Source: Hyalangium ruber (GTDB lineage Bacteria > Myxococcota > Myxococcia > Myxococcales > Myxococcaceae). From it: a stretch of DNA of 64,000 nt. The DNA lies in the NCBI RefSeq assembly GCF_034259325.1, contig NZ_JAXIVS010000007.1, positions 522,570 through 586,569 of the forward strand. The letters run 5' to 3'. Positions 60,818 to 64,000 of the stretch are shown here, piece by piece. Each line of letters begins with the position of its first letter. Positions within the stretch are counted from its first letter, which is position 1. The notes beneath the pieces are model-generated. The model saw only the letters and a program-made list of their open reading frames with translations. It searched no databases and was not told where the DNA came from. The position numbers and the translations under genes were made by a program.

Positions 60818-61861
60818 ATGGCTGAGCGCCACACGAAGCAGTCCACCGGCATCTCTCTGGGCAAGCTGGCGGCGGCCGGCATCGGCACGGTGCTGGGCCT
60901 GCGGGCCCTGCTGCGCCAGCGCATCAGCTTCCGGGACAAGACGGTGCTCATCACCGGTGGCTCCCGGGGGCTGGGGCTCATCCTCGCGCGCCAGTTCCTG
61001 GAGGAGGGAGCGCGCGTGGCCATCTGCGGCCGGGAAGAGGAGACGCTCGCCCGGGCGCGGGAGGAGCTGGAGAAGCTGGGCGGCGAGGTACTCGCGGTGC
61101 CGTGCGATGTGACGGACCCGGTGCAGGTGGAGGCACTGGTGGCGCAGGTCCACGAGACGTTCGGCGCGGTGGATGTGCTGGTGAACAACGCGGGCGTCAT
61201 CCAGACCGGGCCGCTGGAGGCGATGACGCTGGAGGACTTCGAGGAGGCGGTGGACACGCACCTGTGGGGGCCGCTCTACACGACGCTGTCGGTGCTGCCG
61301 GAGATGAAGCAGCGGGGCGAGGGGCGCATCGTCAACATCTCCTCGATTGGCGGGCGGGTGAGCGTGCCGCACATGGTGCCGTACAGCGCCAGCAAGTTCG
61401 CGCTGGTGGGGCTGTCGGATGGCCTGCGGGCGGAGCTGGCGCAGGATGGAATCCTGGTGACGACGGTGTGCCCGAGCCTGATGCGCACGGGCAGCCCTCC
61501 CAACGCCACGTTCAAGGGAGACCACGAGAAGGAGTATGCGTGGTTCTTCTTGAGCGACTCGCTGCCCGGCTTCTCGATGAACGCGGAGCGGGCGGCGCGG
61601 CGAATCCTCGAGGGGTGCCGGCGCGGGGACGCGGAGGTGCTGGTGGGGCTGCCGGCGAAGCTGGGGGCAGTGGCGCGCACGCTGGCGCCGAACCTGACGG
61701 CGGCGCTGATGGCGCGCATCAACCGATGGCTGCCGCAGGACAGCACGCAGGATCGGTACACGGGCAGTCAGAGCGAGACGCCGCTGACGCGCTCGTGGCT
61801 CACGGAGCTGTCGCGCAAAGCCGCCTCGCGCAACAACGAGAACGAGGTGCCGATTCACTGA
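60818..61861 (+). CDS. Membrane-anchored short-chain dehydrogenase
   Basis: 347 residues. An N-terminal hydrophobic helix (LGKLAAAGIGTVLGLRALL, about 14-32) anchors it; the classic SDR domain follows with TVLITGGSRGLG (about 45), VNNAG, IVNISSIGG and YSASKFALVG (catalytic Tyr-Lys). The C-terminal 100 residues are an added helical segment ending in a polar tail. Substrate unknown; membrane SDRs often act on lipids or retinoid-like compounds. GGAG precedes ATG 60818. Confidence 0.85.
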   Translation: MAERHTKQSTGISLGKLAAAGIGTVLGLRALLRQRISFRDKTVLITGGSRGLGLILARQFLEEGARVAICGREEETLARAREELEKLGGEVLAVPCDVTDPVQVEALVAQVHETFGAVDVLVNNAGVIQTGPLEAMTLEDFEEAVDTHLWGPLYTTLSVLPEMKQRGEGRIVNISSIGGRVSVPHMVPYSASKFALVGLSDGLRAELAQDGILVTTVCPSLMRTGSPPNATFKGDHEKEYAWFFLSDSLPGFSMNAERAARRILEGCRRGDAEVLVGLPAKLGAVARTLAPNLTAALMARINRWLPQDSTQDRYTGSQSETPLTRSWLTELSRKAASRNNENEVPIH

Positions 61862-61930
61862 GTCGCGAGGACCTCGGGAAGGGCTCGACCCGGCGGATCC
61901 TCCTCTTGTGTACGGCGGCCCTCTAACCTG

Positions 61931-61954
61931 CTCACCTTTCGCAAGAAGGGTGAG
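61931..61954 (+). promoter_or_regulatory. Hairpin covering the toxin ribosome-binding site
   Basis: CTCACCTTT (61931-61939) pairs with AAGGGTGAG (61946-61954), 9 bp with one G-T pair and a 6-nt loop. The right arm holds the probable Shine-Dalgarno (AAGGG), 7 nt before ATG 61957, so translation would need opening. Confidence 0.4.
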
Positions 61955-61956
61955 AC

Positions 61957-63306
61957 ATGTGGCTGCGGCGAACGGCTGCGCTGTGGATGGCGTTGATGCT
62001 CGGATGCACCGGCTCTCCGCACGTGGTCCGGGCAGATCGCGGCGCAGCGGGTGAAACCCTCCTCCACATTCCCCGTGCCGTCACGGTGCAACCCCCACCG
62101 GTGACGCGGGAGGAGGCCATTGCCGCCCTCCGGAGACTGGCTCACGAGGTGCGCCTCACCGCCTCTCCCCGGGAGACGGTGGAGCGGATGTTTCAACTCG
62201 ACGCGCTCTCCGGCGACTATCTGTACCTCCAACGAGAGCGGAAGCTCGTTCCACTGGAGTCGGGCACCGCACTGCAAGGAGCGCTGACGGAGGCGGAGCA
62301 GGCGCTGGCCACCCGGTACCGGACCTGGTGTCGCGGCGCCTACGGCCTCGAGGGCGACTGCCTGGGAGGCGCGCTCGTGGCCGGCAAGTACCTGGACCTG
62401 CAAGGCCGTTACATGTGGGCGCTGGCGCTGAGTAAGAGTCCCGTGCTGGACGAATTCCAGAAGGCCTTGGGCGAGATGGTGAGCCTGGAGGCCGTCATGC
62501 AGGCAGCGATGTGGACTGTCGGCACACTGCTGTTCCTGCTCGCGCTCCCCGAGCCGGTGACAAAGCTCCTGGCCGCGGCAGTCACCGCCACGCTCGTTCT
62601 TTGGATTGGTGCCGCGACGCTCTACACCCTGGTGACGGGCTGGTTCCAGTTGATGGAGGAGGTGAAGTCCGCCACCACCTTCGAGGAGCTCCGCGAGGCG
62701 GGCGAGAAGTACGGCAAGGTCTTCTCGCGAGAAGCCGCCCGGGCATTCGCCATGATTGCGATGGCGGCCCTCAACCAAACGGCACAGGGGTTCGCGTCGA
62801 AGGTGGCCACCCTTCCCGGCTCGGCTCAGGTGTCGACGCGGGCCGCAGCCCAGGAGGGACTCCTGCTGTCAGAAGTGGGGGCGGTGGAGGAGGCTGCGGT
62901 CACGGCAGAGGGCTTCCGCCTGGCGCTGCCCCCTGGAGCCGTCGCGATGGCGGCTCGCGGAGGGCGGGGCGATCGCACCGAGAAGCACCACATCGGAACG
63001 GTCGCCAACGAGAAGTCCGCGTTGCGCGGGGGGCCATGGACTCCCAGGTTCCAGGAGATCTTCGCCAAGGCGGGGATGCGGTTGAAGGATCCGGAGAACG
63101 TCGTGCCCATCCAGGGGCACAAGGGGCCTCATCCCGAGCTGTACCATCGAATCGTCTATAGGAGGCTGGACGATGCAACGAGAGGCTGCCGCAGTATCTC
63201 GGAGTGCCGCGCAACGCTGATTCGTGAACTCGATGACCTCGCCAAGGAGATCTCCACCCCGGGCTCAGAGCTGAACCAACTCGTCACCCAAGGCAAAGCT
63301 CGATAG
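61957..63306 (+). CDS. Lipoprotein toxin with AHH nuclease domain
   Basis: 449 residues. Signal peptide MWLRRTAALWMALMLGC ends in the lipobox LGC. A helical domain (about 45-180) is followed by two membrane-like stretches (MWTVGTLLFLLALPEPVTKLLAA; VLWIGAATLYTLVTGWF, about 187-228). The C-terminus from about 340 is an AHH-type HNH/Endo VII nuclease: EKHHIGTVANEKSALRGG, LKDPENVVPIQGHKGPHPELYHRIVY. The build matches SitA-like lipoprotein toxins passed between myxobacterial cells by TraA-dependent outer-membrane exchange. The immunity gene follows 9 nt later. Confidence 0.8.
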   Translation: MWLRRTAALWMALMLGCTGSPHVVRADRGAAGETLLHIPRAVTVQPPPVTREEAIAALRRLAHEVRLTASPRETVERMFQLDALSGDYLYLQRERKLVPLESGTALQGALTEAEQALATRYRTWCRGAYGLEGDCLGGALVAGKYLDLQGRYMWALALSKSPVLDEFQKALGEMVSLEAVMQAAMWTVGTLLFLLALPEPVTKLLAAAVTATLVLWIGAATLYTLVTGWFQLMEEVKSATTFEELREAGEKYGKVFSREAARAFAMIAMAALNQTAQGFASKVATLPGSAQVSTRAAAQEGLLLSEVGAVEEAAVTAEGFRLALPPGAVAMAARGGRGDRTEKHHIGTVANEKSALRGGPWTPRFQEIFAKAGMRLKDPENVVPIQGHKGPHPELYHRIVYRRLDDATRGCRSISECRATLIRELDDLAKEISTPGSELNQLVTQGKAR

Positions 63307-63315
63307 AGGGTCTCT

Positions 63316-63897
63316 GTGACGATGCGCTTCTTTGAACTGTATGACGATCTCTATGTCAGGGACCGATGGCACCTGAAGAACCCTCTTGCCTCCGATGGCC
63401 ACAAGGTAGACGACTGGGACTTCAGACTCGGAGCCCCCGTCCACATCGAGGGGCGCTTGAAGATCTTCATCGAGCGCGCGGGCAAACCCCTGGACTTCTC
63501 AGAGACGAACTCCAGGATTCCTGTTGTTCACACCAAGATTGCATCCCTCTTCGCGGAGCTATCTCCCGGAGATGTGCAGCTCATCCCCGTCGATATTGAA
63601 GGCCAGCCGGATCAGTACCTCATCCTGGTGGCCACGCACCTGCTCCGCTGCATCGATGAGACCGCTTCCAGGATCCGACTCTGGACTCACGAGGATGGCG
63701 TGCCCCACAAGGTCGGCCAGTACAGAGACGTTCGTGATCTGCGCATCGACAAAGCCAAGGTCGGGGAGGCCAAGGTGTTCCGCCCCAAGGGGTGGCCTGG
63801 AACGCTTATCGTCTCCGAAGAGATCAAGGACGCCCTGGAACACATGGGCGCCACGGGGACGAAGTTCCAGGAGGTTTATAGCGTCTCAGGAAAGTAA
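63316..63897 (+). CDS. Imm11-family immunity protein (MXAN_0049 type)
   Basis: 193 residues, no signal. The Imm11 pattern is evident: RFFELYDDLYVRDRWHLKNP, DDWDFRLGAPVHIEGRLKIF, GKPLDFSETNSRIPVVHTKIASLFAELSPGDVQLIPVDIEGQPDQY, then RCIDETAS, VGQYRDVRDLRIDKAKVGEAKVFRPKGWPGTLIVSEEIKDALE. This family accompanies AHH-domain toxins in myxobacteria. It would bind the nuclease domain in the cytoplasm. Start: GTG 63316 has GAGG 6 nt ahead; the ATG 6 nt later lies too far from it. Confidence 0.85.
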   Translation: MTMRFFELYDDLYVRDRWHLKNPLASDGHKVDDWDFRLGAPVHIEGRLKIFIERAGKPLDFSETNSRIPVVHTKIASLFAELSPGDVQLIPVDIEGQPDQYLILVATHLLRCIDETASRIRLWTHEDGVPHKVGQYRDVRDLRIDKAKVGEAKVFRPKGWPGTLIVSEEIKDALEHMGATGTKFQEVYSVSGK

Positions 63898-63931
63898 TGT
63901 CCGAGCGGAAGAGCCAGGGTAGCTTGGCAGG

Positions 63932-64000
63932 ATGCGCAGTCGAGGCTCGCCCGAAGAGTTGGAGCATCGGCGCTGGCTGGCCATCCAGCGCTTGGTGGAG
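63932..64000 (+). mobile_element. Start of an IS630-type transposase gene
   Basis: The 23 visible residues, MRSRGSPEELEHRRWLAIQRL and on, match the N-terminus of IS630/winged-helix transposases found in myxobacteria. The sequence breaks off at the window edge. The DNA from about 63898 may be the left end of the element. It lies 35 nt after the immunity gene. Confidence 0.6.

Overview
The window is a gene-dense, very GC-rich (estimated by eye) chromosomal stretch. It fits a fruiting myxobacterium of the Cystobacterineae (Archangium/Cystobacter/Stigmatella/Myxococcus group). The basis is family content: a DUF4388/coiled-coil mega-protein, an FHA-type sigma-54 activator next to a Ser/Thr kinase, Imm11 (the MXAN_0049 family), lipoprotein toxins with immunity partners, many secreted lipoproteins and a CotH protein. 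This is inference; no rRNA or other marker gene is present. No tRNA, rRNA, CRISPR array or complete insertion sequence was seen.

Layout. 1-12.5 kb: mostly minus-strand genes, in transcription order a LolA/RseB-like protein, a GHKL (Hsp90-like) ATPase, PriA, a 1772-residue pseudo-receiver/coiled-coil/J-like protein and an inorganic pyrophosphatase cut by the window edge; one outer-membrane barrel gene diverges at 11.6 kb. 12.5-27.8 kb: a 1497-residue TPR/proline-rich protein, a glycosyltransferase, an RluA-type pseudouridine synthase, an HExxH peptidase, small envelope proteins, a DUF2058 protein, glutaryl-CoA dehydrogenase, a short-chain dehydrogenase, and a c-type cytochrome next to a cupredoxin. 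27.85-29.3 kb: a small islet of two unrecognised reading frames, the first with softer codon usage. 29.4-38.9 kb: a chemoreceptor, a 1112-residue helical-repeat protein, the first lipoprotein toxin/immunity pair (DUF6310/DUF5953), and a Ser/Thr kinase divergent from an FHA sigma-54 activator. 39-46.2 kb: a large secreted metalloprotease behind a leader with nested inverted repeats, a lipoprotein, a CPBP membrane protease with a PDZ-like domain, and a MepA-like murein endopeptidase with LysM.

46.2-54.5 kb: a tight minus operon coding for CotH, a thymidylate-kinase-like protein carrying a long repeat tail, and a DUF4956 membrane protein; then a TerB-like protein, a PP2C phosphatase and two translationally coupled unknown proteins. 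54.5-61.9 kb: a BTAD/AAA regulator, a secreted choice-of-anchor protein paired with a secreted HSAG hydrolase-like protein, an aminotransferase, a thioredoxin-fold protein and a membrane-anchored short-chain dehydrogenase. 61.9-64 kb: a second lipoprotein toxin (AHH nuclease) with an Imm11 immunity gene, followed by the first codons of an IS630-type transposase.

The most interesting parts are the two lipoprotein toxin/immunity cassettes, which resemble in design the SitA kin-discrimination toxins of Myxococcus; the thymidylate-kinase/repeat fusion inside a CotH-DUF4956 operon; the GHKL ATPase ending in an HEAGH sequence; the pseudo-receiver/J-like mega-protein; and two palindromic non-coding elements (38873-38962 and 50261-50284). 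Start codons were chosen from ribosome-binding sites and family alignment remembered from knowledge, not from database searches.
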